Assembly (NCBI GenBank): GCA_016758965.1
Contig: JAEPRB010000062.1
Coordinates: 124,001 to 188,000 of the forward strand
Direction of reading: 5' to 3'
Length of the DNA: 64,000 nt
From: Circinella minor
Lineage: Eukaryota > Mucoromycota > Mucoromycetes > Mucorales > Lichtheimiaceae
Positions 1 to 13,645 of the stretch are shown here, one piece after another. Numbering within the stretch: the stretch's first letter is position 1; each line of letters opens with the position of its first letter. The notes beneath the pieces are model-generated. The model searched no databases. It had not been told where the DNA came from and saw only the letters and a list, made by a program, of their open reading frames with translations. Made by a program: the position numbers and the translations under genes.

Positions 1-356
1 CTCAAAAGACCGACATCGTTTAATCAAATGGTGTATGCTGCACTGGTCCCCTTCATACCCAGTAAGTTACAAGACTGTTGTTGTGAAGCACCAGCAGCTA
101 TCAGAGCACACTATACCATCTCCACCTCAACAATTATATAGATAATATTCTAAATAGGTTATCACGTTCCGAAGCTGATCTCACTCTTGTTAAATGGCAT
201 TCAGCTTGGCCCGCTCTATGTGACATACTCCAGGGAATTCACAGACTAGGTCATCCAGCTGACACATATAATTACGTTGAAGAACCAGCACGGAAAGAAG
301 CCATTCAGAAAGCAACTTCACTTGTATGCCCTCCTACCATCTACATACGTATTTAA
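1..356 (+). CDS. 3' end of an unrecognised gene (partial)
   Basis: Frame 1 is open from the first base and the gene must start outside the window. I read exon 1-61, an intron 62-141 with a GTAAGT donor and TATAG acceptor, and exon 142-356 ending in TAA. The phase-1 join keeps one frame and gives about 91 residues, with stretches such as RLSRSEADLTLVKWHSAWPA and LGHPADTYNYVEEPARKEA. Codon choice looks coding, but I recognise no domain. The intron is itself nearly open in frame 1 up to a TAG at its end, so a retained intron with a short C-terminus is an alternative. It could be a host gene or part of a mobile element. Confidence 0.4.
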
Positions 357-1039
357 AGTTATCCCATAATCTCTTTAACCATCTTATTATTTAATACCTA
401 TAGTTAAGCATATCTACTTTTTCCCCGCTACTGCAACCAAACTTTTTTCCCTTTAAGGTGGTTTTTTTACTGTAGCTATGGTATCAACGTCCTTAAAATG
501 CAGTACGTATTATCTTTTCTTATCTCTTTGTACTGCAAGGAAGACTACATGTCTATAGCCCAAAGGCACTTAGCTTTCCATATAAATACAGTAAACAAAT
601 AAATTTTCAACTATCACAGAGACCGTTACAGTAACAATTTCGATTGATAAACTTTTAATGATTTGATAAAATGTTATTAACCTTGAATGATACTTAACGG
701 TAATATAGACGAGTGAGAATAAATGTTGGCCACATCTTTAAATCAATTAAATCGTTGTATGTGAACACTATATTGTTTATTCAATTTTTTTGGACGCCAA
801 TAAAATAATATATCAAATTTGCATGTAGTCAATGTTCTAGTTGGATAAATAACTAGAATGGAATGTATTATCCTGGTAAATTGTTTTAAAGCATGAAGGA
901 GGGAATGGTATAAATATATACAAATATTTGCTTGATTACACTATAATTTTACAATTTTTCTTATGTATAATAATGAACTGGATGATAATGAGATTGGTCG
1001 AATGTTGTAGCGTTTCCTTTTTTTTTTTTTTTTTTTTGC
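357..1039. other. AT-rich spacer, no gene seen
   Basis: Lies between two convergent genes. I see no open reading frame or RNA gene. A T run of about 20 nt at 1018-1037 adjoins the stop of the minus-strand gene and is probably in its 3' UTR. Confidence 0.6.
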
Positions 1040-3142
1040 TCAATAGAATCTGGGTTCCCTAATTATTTGACCTTTTTTCTTTTTTTTCTTGTGTTTCTCC
1101 TTGTTATTTACCAGCACATCTGTTAAATTTGTATGTTTTCGTATTCGACTTTTCTTCTTTTTTAGCGTTTCTTCTTCATCTCTTATCAACTTATTAACTG
1201 AGTTTGCTTCATTTGACTCATACTCTTCACCAGCCGAATTTGTTTCATTTGACAATTCTTCTTCATCAACCACCACATTAGTCGACTGTGTTTTATCTGG
1301 CGCTTCATGATCATCATTTAGTAATTGATGACCCACACCAAAGTTGTTAATAACCTTTTGAACAAAATCTAAAACTTGACAAATTTCTTCCAGAATCATT
1401 TGTATTTCTTGCAGTCTTCCTAACAAATCCATAATGGTGTCATGATCATAATGTTCGTAGTTATTCTTGATTTCCAGCAAAATCTCTTCGTCAATTTCCT
1501 TTCTTCGTAGTTGAATAAATTCATGCAAATCATTTGCTTCAATTATTTTCGTAAATTTTCTTTTTTGTTCGGCATCCTGGATTTTTCTATTATTATATGT
1601 ATATATTTAGTGTTTCCTGGAAACAAAAACAACAACAATAATAATAATAATAATAATAGAAGAAACTTACAAAGATGCTTTACATAACCAAATAAACTTT
1701 TTCACAGTCCATCGATCGAACCAAGTCGTAAAAAGTCGATCCTTTAATAAGTTATATATTTCTTTAAATGGTATCAAAGTATCTGCATGACCCAGATGTT
1801 CGTCTACAAACACGGAAATCAAATTCAATATTTTTTTTTGATCATTATGTAAAATTATTTAGAATAAATAAGACTAATAAAAAGATACTCACTACATTGA
1901 TTCAGCTGTCCTTTCAAAAATGGTTTAGCAAAAATACGATAATTTGCACCAGGATGCAAATAGTGATATGGTTTCATCAATTGACACCATTCATTAAACG
2001 GATTTAAAGGAGGGTTATAATACTGTAATATAGTTCTAGTTGGTTACTTACCCATTGTTAGTATTTTTTTCAACTCCTAAGTGATATAAAATCTCTTCTC
2101 TTATTCTCCCTTCCACACAGAAAATATTACCTCATATAATCTAAACTAGATATTTGACCAGCTCGTTTCAACATTAGAGTAGCCGCTTGTTCCACTTCAT
2201 CTGGATGGTGCTCTTGTAAATACTATGTCAACAGAAGTTAATAAAATTAATATTTGTATATGTCCTTTCGCAATTTTGCTTGTAGATGTATGTTTTCGGT
2301 TCCGCCTTTGCTCACATTAAGATATTCTACCAAGACTTGTTTATCAGTTGGACGCCATGATGGCCAAAATGTCGATTTCGTGGGTATTTTGTAAAATCGC
2401 TTTTTAAGATAATTTAATCGTTGTTCGGGAAAATCCATCACATCAAGTAGAGCTAAAAGATCTTGCACATCTGAATTGTTCCCATGCTTCGCAACCCATA
2501 TTACTGTAATGTTTTCTCGAGCAACATCCCTCATATTATTTACAATAAGTTCACAAAGGTATGCAAGAAATATTTCAACTTTCTAAATAATAGGGTAATG
2601 AACTGTGGTTAAAGTCTGTTTATCAAAAAAAAAAAAAAAACATTGAACCGTTGTCCTAAGCAATCATATTCTATTCCATTATACCCCACTTTCTCTCTCT
2701 CTCTATATATATATACATATACATATATAGAATAGGTTCATTCTTGTTCTACCTTTTTGTTAAGACAAATACGATGGGCAGCTTCGAGGTATCCAATACA
2801 GTCCCGGTTTGTGTTTCTTGCTATCAATAAGCCAGTCTATTAAACAAGTGTTTTTTTCTTGCCTCTTTAGTAAACTAATTAACCAAATGGGTAATCATAC
2901 ATATACATATACAGAACTGTATTATTGGTTATTACCTTCCAATAAGTCGAAATGTCGTATAAACCCGTACGAACGATCAGATCATAAAGTTCTGTCGCCT
3001 GCTCGAATCGTTCATTATGAATGAGTACACATAGAGCTGCCTTACAAGCCTCCAGACCGTCTTGAGTGTCAAAATTAGGATCTAAATACAGATCTTTTTT
3101 AATAACTAGTTCTTCATCGAGTGACAGCGAGGCAGCGTCCAT
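1040..3142 (-). CDS. Helical-repeat protein, possibly TAF1A/Rrn11-like Pol I factor subunit
   Basis: Seven exons: 3142-2936, 2836-2753, 2582-2316, 2222-2131, 2035-1893, 1803-1671 and 1586-1040, all with GT..AG introns and matching phases, give 490 aa. The N-terminal two thirds is alpha-helical and TPR-like (EACKAALCVLIHNERFEQA, GYLEAAHRICL) with an aromatic patch STFWPSWRPTDKQ. The C-terminus is a coiled coil, then an acidic stretch and a lysine-rich tail (KEKHKKKKKKG). Length and layout resemble the TPR-like subunit of the RNA polymerase I selectivity factor (TAF1A; Rrn11 in yeasts), which would act in nucleolar pre-initiation complexes. That identity is a weak inference; no diagnostic motif is visible. 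It shares a promoter region with the divergent WDR53-like gene. Confidence 0.75.
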
Positions 3143-3526
3143 TGGACTACAGTGGGCATGTCAAAAAAGAAGAAAAAAATAAGTGAACAACCAAGTTACA
3201 AATGCACAATTTTTTTATAGGTCTTGCACTCCGCCACACAGATAAAAAAATATTGATAAAATGTGGTCAATGGTTTGCGTCGTTAAAGCGAACACATGAT
3301 AACTAATTCTATGAGGATCCAATATAGTGGCTATGGAATTTAAACATGACAACAATGAAACCTGACATGCAATAAAATGAAACAGGCTTTCTTTTTGTTG
3401 TTTGTATCATAGCAGCGACTAACAGTTCCATCATAGCAACCTAATAAATAATAAAAATAAAAAATATAAGTACGAGGAGCGGGGGAAAAATGCAAAAGGC
3501 GTCATTACCTTTTTTTGAAGCAACAA
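3143..3526. promoter_or_regulatory. Shared promoter region of two divergent genes
   Basis: The 384 bp between the ATG of the minus-strand helical-repeat gene and the ATG of the plus-strand WD40 gene must hold both promoters. I see AT-rich sequence and no confident TATA box or factor site. Confidence 0.5.
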
Positions 3527-5389
3527 ATGGAAAAAATACCACTAACACCTAGTGCGCAGTTGCACGGACATAAGGCACCCGTATTATGTGCAAAGTATGC
3601 TGAAGAGTCGTCTCTTGGGTCCAACATTCTTGCTTCTGGGTCAGGTTCGTTATTCATATAGAAATAAACTACTTAAAAAAGAGAAAGTTTAGAATTTCAG
3701 TAAACTTTAAAAATGACATTCATTAATCGATCGATGACTCAATGTAGAGGATCAAACCTGTCGACTTTGGGATCTTCGGCAGAATCGAGTTGTGAAAGGT
3801 ATTCAAAAGCTTGAGGACGCGGTATGTAAAATGTATATATTCATATCTCTTATATGAGATAAAAGAGGGCTGATTATTGATTTTTTGTTCTATCTCTAGG
3901 TTTCCTGTATTGCGTTTGGGCACCAGTTCGAATTATACTTGTCTGTTGGCACAAAGGTAATAGATATTAAATCATTCACTCAGCTCACCTTTTTTTACCT
4001 TATAGACTGATATATTTAAATGCATATATACACACACACACATATATATATATATATGCGTAGGTTTACACATATGATTTGCGAAATGACAGTATGATTA
4101 TTAATGAACCGATACAACAATATGAATTTAGTCAAGATGAAATTAATAGTGTATGTTCTTTCCTTTTTCTTTTTCTGTTTGTGTTAATTTCGGAAAAAGT
4201 AATGTCCAGAAGTAGAATGTTAACAGATGGGAGGATCGTATGGATATGTAGATTGATATTCATCCAAATGGAAAATATCTTGCAACTGCAGATGATGAAG
4301 GAGAAATCAAAGTTAGTAAGTCTTCGGTAAATTCCAATTATTTACACTTCTCTTTTCTTATTTCTTCCTAAAATACTAAAAAAAATATTCTCATTAATTA
4401 GTTGATCTCGAACGTCACAAATTATATAAGAAATTGGTGAAAAAGCATAGTAATGTAAATAAACTTCATATCTTTTATATTGTTTTATATTATAAAAATA
4501 TTAAATAATTTCATTAAAATAAATACATAGATTTCGATGGCAGTACGATTTCGTCAAAAGAAACCGTGGGAAGGTCAGTATACAACGTTTTTTTTTTTTT
4601 TGGTTTTCTTTTCTGATTTGAACGCTCATTTAGTTCCCACTCGTTTATTGTATATAGTATGGTCTGGTGGTTTGGACTGTAGATTATTTCAATGGGATTT
4701 CTCAAGAGGAACTCCATTGAATGGTTACGATACCAGTATGTTCATCAAATCTTTTTTTTTTCAATGAAAGGCAAAAAATTACAAACTCTGATCGTTCATC
4801 TTATACATCATTATTACTATTATAGATGCAAGTGAACCATCCTCTGCTCAAATGTTTAATCCCCCGTTTGTTTATTCAATTGATACGTCATTTTCTGGAC
4901 AATGGGTTGCTGCTGGCTTGGGTGATTGTAGTATTCAAATCTTAGGTGAAGTCGGTAAATCAAAGAAAAAGAAAAAGCAAACTTGTCATGCACGTCTTAT
5001 GGATGGGCATACAAATCTAGTCAACTGCTTGTACGTTTTGTATCTTTAATCATATTAAACAACAAAAAAGCTTTTTGGGAAATAAAAACCTATTAACTAT
5101 TTCTTATTATAGAACATTTTTACCTACAACACAACAAGAACAATCATCACCAGAGCAACTGCTATCCGGGTCTGCAAATGGTATTTTAGCACGCTGGGAA
5201 TTAGACGAAGACCAAATTCTTACTAATGATACACTGGTACCCAAGACAGTGTATCAGTTAGATAACTCAATGGCACGTCTGAACTGGATCGAGTCATGTG
5301 GTATTCAAGGGGATGCACATATAATTGCCACTGCAGGTGTTGGAGTTCAATCCAATCAAGGCATATTGAATTTATATTCTGTTATTTGA
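3527..5389 (+). CDS. WDR53: WDR53-like WD40 repeat protein
   Basis: Ten exons (3527-3644, 3748-3821, 3900-3956, 4064-4150, 4252-4315, 4402-4454, 4531-4573, 4658-4735, 4826-5030, 5113-5389) join in frame to 351 aa. WD40 signatures run in order: LHGHKAPVLCAKY, TCRLWDLR, an EINS...HPNGKYLATADDEGEIKV blade, then KKLVKKHSN...ISMAVRFR, WSGGLDCRLFQWD and MDGHTNLVNCL. Order and wording follow animal WDR53, including the HVNEEEIN-like and ADDSGAIK-like blades. WDR53 is known as a DDB1-CUL4 associated WD40 protein, so a substrate-receptor role is inferred, not shown. A lysine-rich insert (KSKKKKKQ) lies between blades. The 3' end converges on TRS130. Confidence 0.85.
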
Positions 5390-5580
5390 TTAATTAATAA
5401 TAATAAGACAGATACATATTTATCTTTTTTTTAAAAAATAAATAAATAAACAATATTTATATATAGATATGTATAATAATATATGGACAAGTTAATTGTA
5501 AATAATACAGTCGAATAGAGAAAAAAAAAAGAGAGAGACGGAGGAAGAAGGGGGAATATTATAGTGCAGGACTTTTTTTC

Positions 5581-8500
5581 TTATGACGGAGTAGAGATAT
5601 CTTGTGCTGCATAAGCAGTAGTATTTTGAGGCTGTAAAAATCGTTGTTGCTGTTCAACAAAGAAGGTCGCAGTTTTAGATTTAGCTCTGACAAGAACTTG
5701 CTGTGCACTATTAACATAGACTGTAGCAGCCGAGACATTGGCAGATATAGCGGAAACACGCACAGCAGGTAATAATAAATTGCCCGTTTTCAGAGGAACT
5801 AGATCAACGGGGAATTCAAAAACTTCCCCAGGCTATATATATTTCGATATATATATTAGTTAATATGTATAGTAAAAAAGTGCATCTGCTATTTCACCAG
5901 TTGTTTGTTTTACCTTTGAAATGAATCGAAGTCGTCGTTTTCCAGATAATAACCAGTTATCATAATCCACATCTATATCATAATAAAACTCATTATCAGT
6001 ATCATTATTTTCCAATGACCAGTCAGAGGACTGCTTGATACGTAAAGTACAGGGGCATGCTTCTGAAACAAGTAAGTCTTTTTCAGGGTCTGTAAGGACC
6101 AACTCTGCCGTATGTAAAACCTAAAATTGATGCAGTTCATTCGTTCGAATTTAGCTTAAAATATCCAAGTTAGATGAACCTATCATAGGTTTCCTATTCT
6201 TCTTTACCTTGGATGTAGGCACCTCTAGTGGGAAAAGAATAGCATTTGTACGAGGTTTTGGTGCATTATCTTTAATGGTACGTACGGTGATAGCTTCATG
6301 CTCCTATTTACATAACCCCACAACCAACGTTAATCATCCAACCTTATATCCGAAAAAACTTCGTTTTATAAACAAACTATTTACCTCAAAAAATTCCTCG
6401 ATAAGGTCAAGTAATTCAACTTTAGTTTTCAAATCACGATTCAACAAGAAAGATTCACATAGTTCAGCATCAAAGGCATCCAAATGAACCACGTCTGTTA
6501 AACCATAGCTGACATAATCAACTGATGACAAGAAAGCTTCTTTGACTTTGGAGAAAACATATGTGAAATGTTGAGTGACATGATGCTGCGCTAATTTTTT
6601 TTCCAACATGGTTCCGATGCTTGCTTCTACTTCGTCCTTTAATGTACGATATTTTGCATAAAATCGTACCTTCGGTTTCAGATCTATGAGTATCCACCCA
6701 ATGTAAAAATCAACATAGCAAATTAGAGTCTATTACTATACAACCTGTATACCATTCCGTTATAAATTTTTTCTATTGCCTCAAACATATACACACATAC
6801 CATGATCTATATTATCCCGTTTTACTAATTTGTATACAAATGTTGCTGCCTGTTTTGGAAAAAGAGTCTATTAAAAAAAGAAATGAGATAATGAGAATTT
6901 TTAATATTTATTTTTACATACACTAATGGTATACTATTTTTATGAGATTTTTAGCTTATTTACCAAATCCCACTTTTCAACAGCAGAACTGTTTTCTACC
7001 GCATATATCTTTGATGGTTTTAATTTTGATTCCAATATTCGAACAGGATGATCACCATTGCATGATACATCTACTTTTAGAAAAACACTAATAATACCAG
7101 CGACACAGTACAGGTGAGTAAATCAAAACTAGTGATGTTTCATATGTAAAAAAGAAAAAAAAAATAGCTACATACCAAGTTTCTCTAAAAATACTTGTTT
7201 CTGTAACAACAAGCGGGACTGTAACATGAATCGAATGAGCAGATATAAACTCTCTTTGTTTTCCTTCACTGTCATATGTAACAGTTGTTTTCAACTAAAG
7301 TTTGACGGGAGGGGGATATTATGTTAAAATACTCATTCAGATACAACTTCCTCCTTCCTTACGGATATAAAGCAAAATCAGTCAATGAAAAAATTATGAT
7401 TACTTACTCTATATTCAAATTCAGTGTATGATCCTTCGTATGCAACTAATAGTTGTAAGTTTTGTTCAGGCTCGCAAGTTGGAAGAACAATTTCACCGGT
7501 CTCCAACATATCAAGTTCCAAAGTCTTCGAGTTATTTTCTACAAACAAGTATCAATTTGATTTATGAATTACTTTTCTTCCTTTTGTTTCGATAACCCCT
7601 AATCTGACTGAGTATGTGGTTATATAGCTCACCATTATCTCCTGAAGATGCTTGAATCACTGCTTGTACTTTATCAGTTTTCAATATAGAAAAGCCTTCC
7701 ATTTGTGATTCCAATAATACTTTTCCATTTGAAATCCGGGTTTTCCCAGTATTTATGTGGACAGCTAACTGCTGTCGTTCCCCAAGACAAACTATGCAAT
7801 GTAATAAATATTAGTAATGAAATTTTTTTTAAAAAAATTGGTTCTGTAATAAAGATATATATAAATTCAACTTACTTTGATCAGGTTGGCTTACTGTCGC
7901 TTGTAGACGATTCATATCATGATTCAATCGTAATATACGTTTTTTTTGACCATCTTTCATAAAGTTATGGGTAAAGACAAGCTTCCCAACATACATTTCA
8001 CATGCTTCAACAACGTAATTTCCTGATGTTGAAGTCTATCATAGTAATTTTTTGTTAGAAGAAAATTTAAGCAACAATTTATAATGCCTATAATGTAGAC
8101 CAAAAATCATCATTTACCTTGCTGGTGAGATGTATCTTGTTCTTTCCAGGGGCCAAATCCAAATCACTGCTATCAAACCATATTTGCTCAGGATTATTTC
8201 CTACGAGTCTTAAACAAAGTTTGTCACAATGGAGGCTCTAGATGATTTTTTCGCGGTTTGATTTAGTAACTAAGTGTTTTTAATCTGTATTGAAATTAAA
8301 AAGGCAATACCTTTGGTAAATGATTTTCGATAAAAATTTCAACACTGCTACTCTCAACAGCTGATTGTTCATCGATAATGGATACAACGGTAATCCCAAA
8401 CATGGGGGAAAATGCTCTACGTATATCTATTGTAATTATTAGTAGCTGTTGATTTTTTTTACTTACTTATTTTGCTTTAAATATAAACTACATGATACTA

Positions 8501-10890
8501 TAGCTTACCAACATCAAGCTTATAAACATTGGAAAGTAATTCCTCCATATAGAGTGTAGCATCCTCTTTAGATAACCATTTTGCGTTTTTTAACAATGTT
8601 AATAATGATTCTATGAATTGATCCGTTTTACCCAATCTTTTCTGTGAGTCTGCACATTTGACAAGCAAACTATTTTCAATAGAACCCCAATCTTGTTCAT
8701 CATATCTCCATATCATAGATTCAAAAATGCGTACTGCTTCGTCAAGCTTGTCACGAATACTAAAAATAAAAGTAACCAAACTGTAAGTTTTTTTTAATTC
8801 GTAACAACCATTTATATGGTTACTATGTATAGATATATACTTACTACTTCAGTGCAGCAATATCTCCATGAACTGTAAGTGCTGCCCTTGGTCGATAACA
8901 AGCATCATAACTTTTAATACCACGTGTACTCAATGCCTAATTTCCTCATAAGATTAGTCTATCTGTAACATACATACATTCCAAACTATCCTTTCTAAAT
9001 TTCTTACCATGTACATCTTGTCGAAAGCTTCTACCGAATTTATGGCCTCAAGCAATTTTTCATTGGTCATGGATCCCTTCGATTTTGCTGGTGGTGACTT
9101 TATTTCATCGTTATTAATATTTTCAACTTTGGAGTCAAGATAAATAGAAAATGGTTCGGTAACAGGGAGATGCTTATATTTGATACCCAGTTTATCCAGC
9201 TAATATAATAAAACAGCAACAGCCGAATAAAAGTAAACAAGAAAAGTCCATGAATATGCTTGTTATTTTGGGGCATTCTCGTCATCCGTGATCTATATAT
9301 ATATATATATATTACCTGTCTTCTAGCAGTTAACAAGAGATCCGCCTTGACAGCGCTGTAAACAATAATAAAATTTGGATCGGCGGCAATAAGGTTTGTT
9401 GATAATGGTTCACACTCGTTTACAATATTCATGCATGCCGAAAACACCCATGATTCCAAAAAGTTGTCGACCAAAACATCTTCATTTTCTCGGATAGCTG
9501 GGATAAAGCTACTGATGAATAATTGACCTCGTTTACAAACTTCAATAATCCGTTGTAACTTCAATAGCATACGTGTTTGTCTTGCAAATAAATAACAACG
9601 GAAATCGAATACTGAAATAATATTCTTATTGATCAAGTCACGATAATCTTTTCGTTTGAAATCCAAAATGTTGCCACAATCGTCACCTGCGTCTGTAGCA
9701 CCGAAATGTCCAAACCATGCAAGTGCTTTATCTATATGTATATTATATATAAGTATAAATAAATTTGAATGCTTTTACACTCTTCTTTGTTATCACAGAG
9801 TACCATCCTATTCCATTTTGCTGTTATTGTTGTTACCTCGCAACACTTGGAAAAATGATGCTTCAAGTTCATCATATTGAATAAGAGCATCTTCATATAA
9901 CGTCATTATTTCAAATGCTTGGGCAAGACCTTCCTTTAGAATGAAAAATGTACAATAATTCCAACCAGGCATATGTCTCTGCATATCTAACCGGCGAGTA
10001 TCTTCTTGAATTTGTAATACTTGCATATCAAAACTTGCCAAAATGCTTTCTTTCATTTTTTCAATAAATGCTGCCCAAAGATCAGAAGAAGGGCCATCAG
10101 AATCAACAATACGAATATATGAACATCTAAACAGAAAGAAACGTAAAATTATCAATCATTTGAATCTAGGCAACTTGCTTTTTTCTTTCTTTTTTCATAG
10201 TGTGTAGCGGTATATTACCTATCACGTTTCCCCTGATTAAAATCTGCACGAATTTTATCAAAAACCGTAGTCTTTAATCCAAGATAATTATTGGTACGCT
10301 TCGTATCTTGACCAGCAACATAGACAATTAACCATTCTTGATTCTTCTTGGTAGCAATAAGATCCACCCACGTCTTGATCTGTTTTTTTACTTTATTTTT
10401 ATATACATCGTTATCCTACACAGAAACAAAACATATATATGTATACTTTGATCAGAAAAGACCCCTATCCAATTTCTATGTTCTATGTATGCGTGCCATC
10501 GAGAAGAAAATTAAAATAAGGCGCGTCTTTTTTTTTCGGTATATATTTACATCGCAATTGACAAAATAAAGATTCAAATAAGTCGTATGTGCCGAAAGTA
10601 ATGGCTGTGGTACTTGTTCGAAATTAAATCGTTGTAAATCGACTTCGAGGGATGGTATAAATCGTTCAGAACGTTGACTCGACGGATGCCATTGTAAGTT
10701 TTTTAAAGGAAGTCGAGATGAAAGGTCGTTTGCTACAAGTGGCCAAACGCCAAACTCGTCGCAATCTATTTTTTTATGCACATAAAAAAATATAAATTTA
10801 CTTTATGATTCTCTTTAATTCACTTCATCTCTGAGAAATAGGACAACATATTGTTAACTTACAAGTAACGGTAACCTTTCTTCCATTCAT
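5581..10890 (-). CDS. TRS130: TRAPP complex subunit TRAPPC10/Trs130
   Basis: Twenty exons (10890-10863, 10765-10551, 10415-10219, 10126-9837, 9731-9316, 9199-9008, 8936-8845, 8759-8509, 8426-8311, 8237-8118, 8035-7876, 7791-7633, 7538-7408, 7294-7176, 7087-6964, 6867-6801, 6683-6385, 6303-6208, 6120-5914, 5832-5581) give 1176 aa, normal for the family. Diagnostic is the N-terminal block RLDMQRHMPGWNYCTFFILK followed by EDALIQYDELEA, typical of TRAPPC10/Trs130. The C-terminal half is beta-rich, as expected for this family. Trs130 belongs to TRAPPII, the exchange factor for Rab GTPases Ypt31/32 (Rab11) at the late Golgi. Start chosen: a 28-nt first exon (MNGRKVTVT) that splices in phase. All joins keep frame, so the gene looks intact. 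Confidence 0.93.
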
Positions 10891-11132
10891 CTCGGTAAAA
10901 GATGAATTAAGCCAAGTTCAAGCAAAAAAAAAAAAGAAAGAAATAAAATACTATATAGACATGTCTTAACACATAGTAGCCCAATTCTCCGCACTCACTT
11001 AAGCTCAGGGACCTGTGAAACCATATAAAATAGTTTCCACATATAATCATATTAAAAAGATGATTATTTTTGTTTATTTATTATCATTATACATTAAATA
11101 ACTAATATTTATACATAATAAATTAAAATGAT

Positions 11133-11622
11133 TTAACTAGTTTTGGGAGGAGGTTGAGGTGGTGCATAACCAGAGGTATTTTGTGGATATGAAGGAGGAG
11201 CTGATCCACTAGTAGTTGTGCCATAAGTGACTGGTTGATTAGGGGTTGAATAGTGGTCAGCAACATGTTGACTTCGTTCCCTTTCTCTGATCAGAACATA
11301 GAAAGCATGCAAATGTCCTAAATATACAATCATTTAGTTAATAAAAAATTCTCTTACATGTTTTATAATTGTGTATGTTTATACGTTACCAGGTAAATAT
11401 CCTAAGATCGTGAGACAGCTACGTATTTAAAGTAGATATGACGATAATAATAGTTGATTTTATTTTAGCTGCCAAGAATAATACTGTATGTATATGATAT
11501 ATAATGATTAATCAACAAACTTACAGATTGATCCAGATGTCGGCACCGCATCCTTTCATTAAGAAAACACCTAATGGTGGAAATAAAATGATAATAAGAA
11601 TAAGGCAACAATCGTTTATCAT
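11133..11622 (-). CDS. PMP3: PMP3/RCI2-type plasma membrane proteolipid
   Basis: Three exons (11622-11525, 11418-11390, 11317-11133) give 103 aa. The N-terminal half carries the family core: MINDCCLILIIILFPPLGVF (first hydrophobic segment), KGCGADIWINL, LTILGYLPGHLHAFYVL (second segment). The usual fungal Pmp3 is about 55 aa; here the helical hairpin is followed by a charged RERERSQH stretch and a Pro/Gly/Ser-rich tail ending in APPQPPPKTS. Longer C-terminal tails are known in filamentous fungi. Pmp3 proteins sit in the plasma membrane and affect membrane potential and salt tolerance. The 29-nt middle exon is notable but in phase. Confidence 0.9.
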
Positions 11623-11815
11623 TATGATTTTGGAAAAAGAAGTGGTGATGGGCCAAGAAAAAATAAGAGTAAAACGAAAAAGAAAAAGAAATACTTCTTG
11701 GCTTTTTTGTCTTATTTTTATATAATGCAGTACATTATGATTAAATATAAAGTCATGTGATTAATGACGTAATGGAAAAGGGAAAGGGGTCGATTAAATT
11801 CTAGTATCAATGGGT

Positions 11816-13645
11816 TTATGCATTTTTGTTTTTCTTAATATAGTGTAACGTAGGGGGGGAAAAGACATCACTTAAATTTTTAAAAAATCCCCTGTCATAA
11901 ATATTATCCAATTGATCTAAACTCTCAATTTTACGTTTTGTTGGTTGAATTCTTGCTTTTTTCTTGTTTTTGCTCGTTGCACTATTATCAACCGTTTGAA
12001 CATCATCTTCAACCCATAATTCACCGCGATCAATTGAATCTTCTACCAATTCCCATTTGAATGCTTCATTTGTAGTCACCCCGCGGCCAGCAAGATATAA
12101 TCTATGGGTAGTTTCTATGATTAGCTAAATTGCTATTATTCATCATATGACCAGTAGAATAAAATAGAATATAATAAAACTTACTGGTATAAACAAAATA
12201 GAAAAACAACAAATGAAGTAACAGATGCTAGTATCGCAATGGATCCAATGACTCGATCTTTCTGCAAAATATGCTGTTATGTTTGTGTCACAGAATGTCA
12301 ATCGAGGGAATTAATAATAGCAATAATAAATCACATGGACCACCACTAAATTTTCAATTACTGTAACTTTACCAGCATAGCCTTATAATAAGGTAACGGA
12401 ACAGTATTTCCAGTTGCTTTATCTCTCATATAAGCTTTATCAAGACCCCATTCAATAATAAATGCATGGTAGATTTGAATGCATAAATAAGTACCATAAG
12501 CACAAAATTCGGTTAATGTGAATAAGAAAAAGAAAAAATAACGGTAATTGTTTACACCGACACATTGGTTGATCCAAAAACAATGGTGATCTAATTGTCC
12601 AACACAAGCTTTACACATGGAACAGTGCTTTGATCGTGCAGGTCTTATAATAATAAGTTACTAAACCTTTCATTCCACAGACCTCGATTCAACCCTCTCG
12701 AATGCATTACTCCAAGTTTAATACTTACTTTTGAAATTGGCAAGTCGAACATTCTTTAGGTTCATATAATATACCATCATATTGATAATGCTGAAGAAAT
12801 TGTTGAAGATTATCCTTCGTAATGATACCAGGATTACTTGAACAAGCAATATAATAAGCGACATACAAAGAAACAATTTGTGTTGGGATAATATATCTAT
12901 AATAATAAACACAGTAGATTACACTATTAAAATCCCATTATTGTTTTCTTATAACCACATATCATCAATTACTTACAAATGGATAGGATGCAAATAAGGA
13001 CCTGGTATATGTGGTAAAGCATACTTGAGAAAGAGACCAATTGATCCACCTGTTAAAATCAAAAAAAATATCTATATAGTAATATCCGGATTTGTTTAAA
13101 TTTATAAATGAATTTATGATGGCAACAATCCCCATAGCAATATATTTTTTTCGTACCTGAAGGAATGGATTACGTGATTCAAAACAATATTCCCAACAAC
13201 CTACTAATCGTTTCCAGTTCCTCGAACCAAGTACTCCCTTCAATGCTGAACTATATATATGTGTATATATATCATCCATCAGTTTTATTAGTAAACTTCA
13301 ACCCACCACAGTTCCCCTTGCATTTTCTTTTTTCTTACAATAAAGTATTAGGACCTTGAATTGTCAAAAATGTATGCAGCTTGCCAATAATACCATTCCT
13401 AATTTTTTTTGGTTCATTTTAATATATTGTTTCAATGTCGAATTCACGATGGTTGTTCCCCAAATTACCTTAATTGAGGACTTTGACCAAATAAAAGAAT
13501 GAAAACAATCACGCCAAGAGTGACCAATAATGCTATAGCTGTCCCGAGCACATTCTTTTAATAATATTATTAGAGCCAAAAATGAATTAATGAATTTATA
13601 TGTATGTGTTCATTTTGAAAAAATAATTATTGTACTGTATACCAT
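11816..13645 (-). CDS. SWF1: DHHC protein S-acyltransferase, Swf1/ZDHHC4-like
   Basis: Nine exons (13645-13643, 13554-13469, 13398-13339, 13250-13157, 13071-12977, 12896-12729, 12643-12373, 12261-12185, 12101-11816) give 379 aa. A signal-anchor helix ([17 protein letters not shown]) starts the protein. The cysteine-rich domain reads [20 protein letters not shown], then [21 protein letters not shown] with the catalytic DHHC. Flanking hydrophobic segments fit a four-pass topology. [10 protein letters not shown] near the C-terminus is a Swf1/ZDHHC4-type feature. In yeast Swf1 palmitoylates transmembrane proteins such as SNAREs near their membrane spans. Exon 1 contributes only the start codon. 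The last acceptor had to be set at CCATAG (12102) because the nearer upstream AG puts the reading frame into a stop. Confidence 0.88.

Noticed and set aside
2036..2131. Two ultra-short introns (16 and 25-31 nt) in the helical-repeat gene
   Set aside because: A frame open between 2052 and 2130 first suggested micro-introns, but a single 95-nt intron (2130-2036, GTAATA..CTAG) joins exons 4 and 5 in phase, so the open frame is intronic chance.
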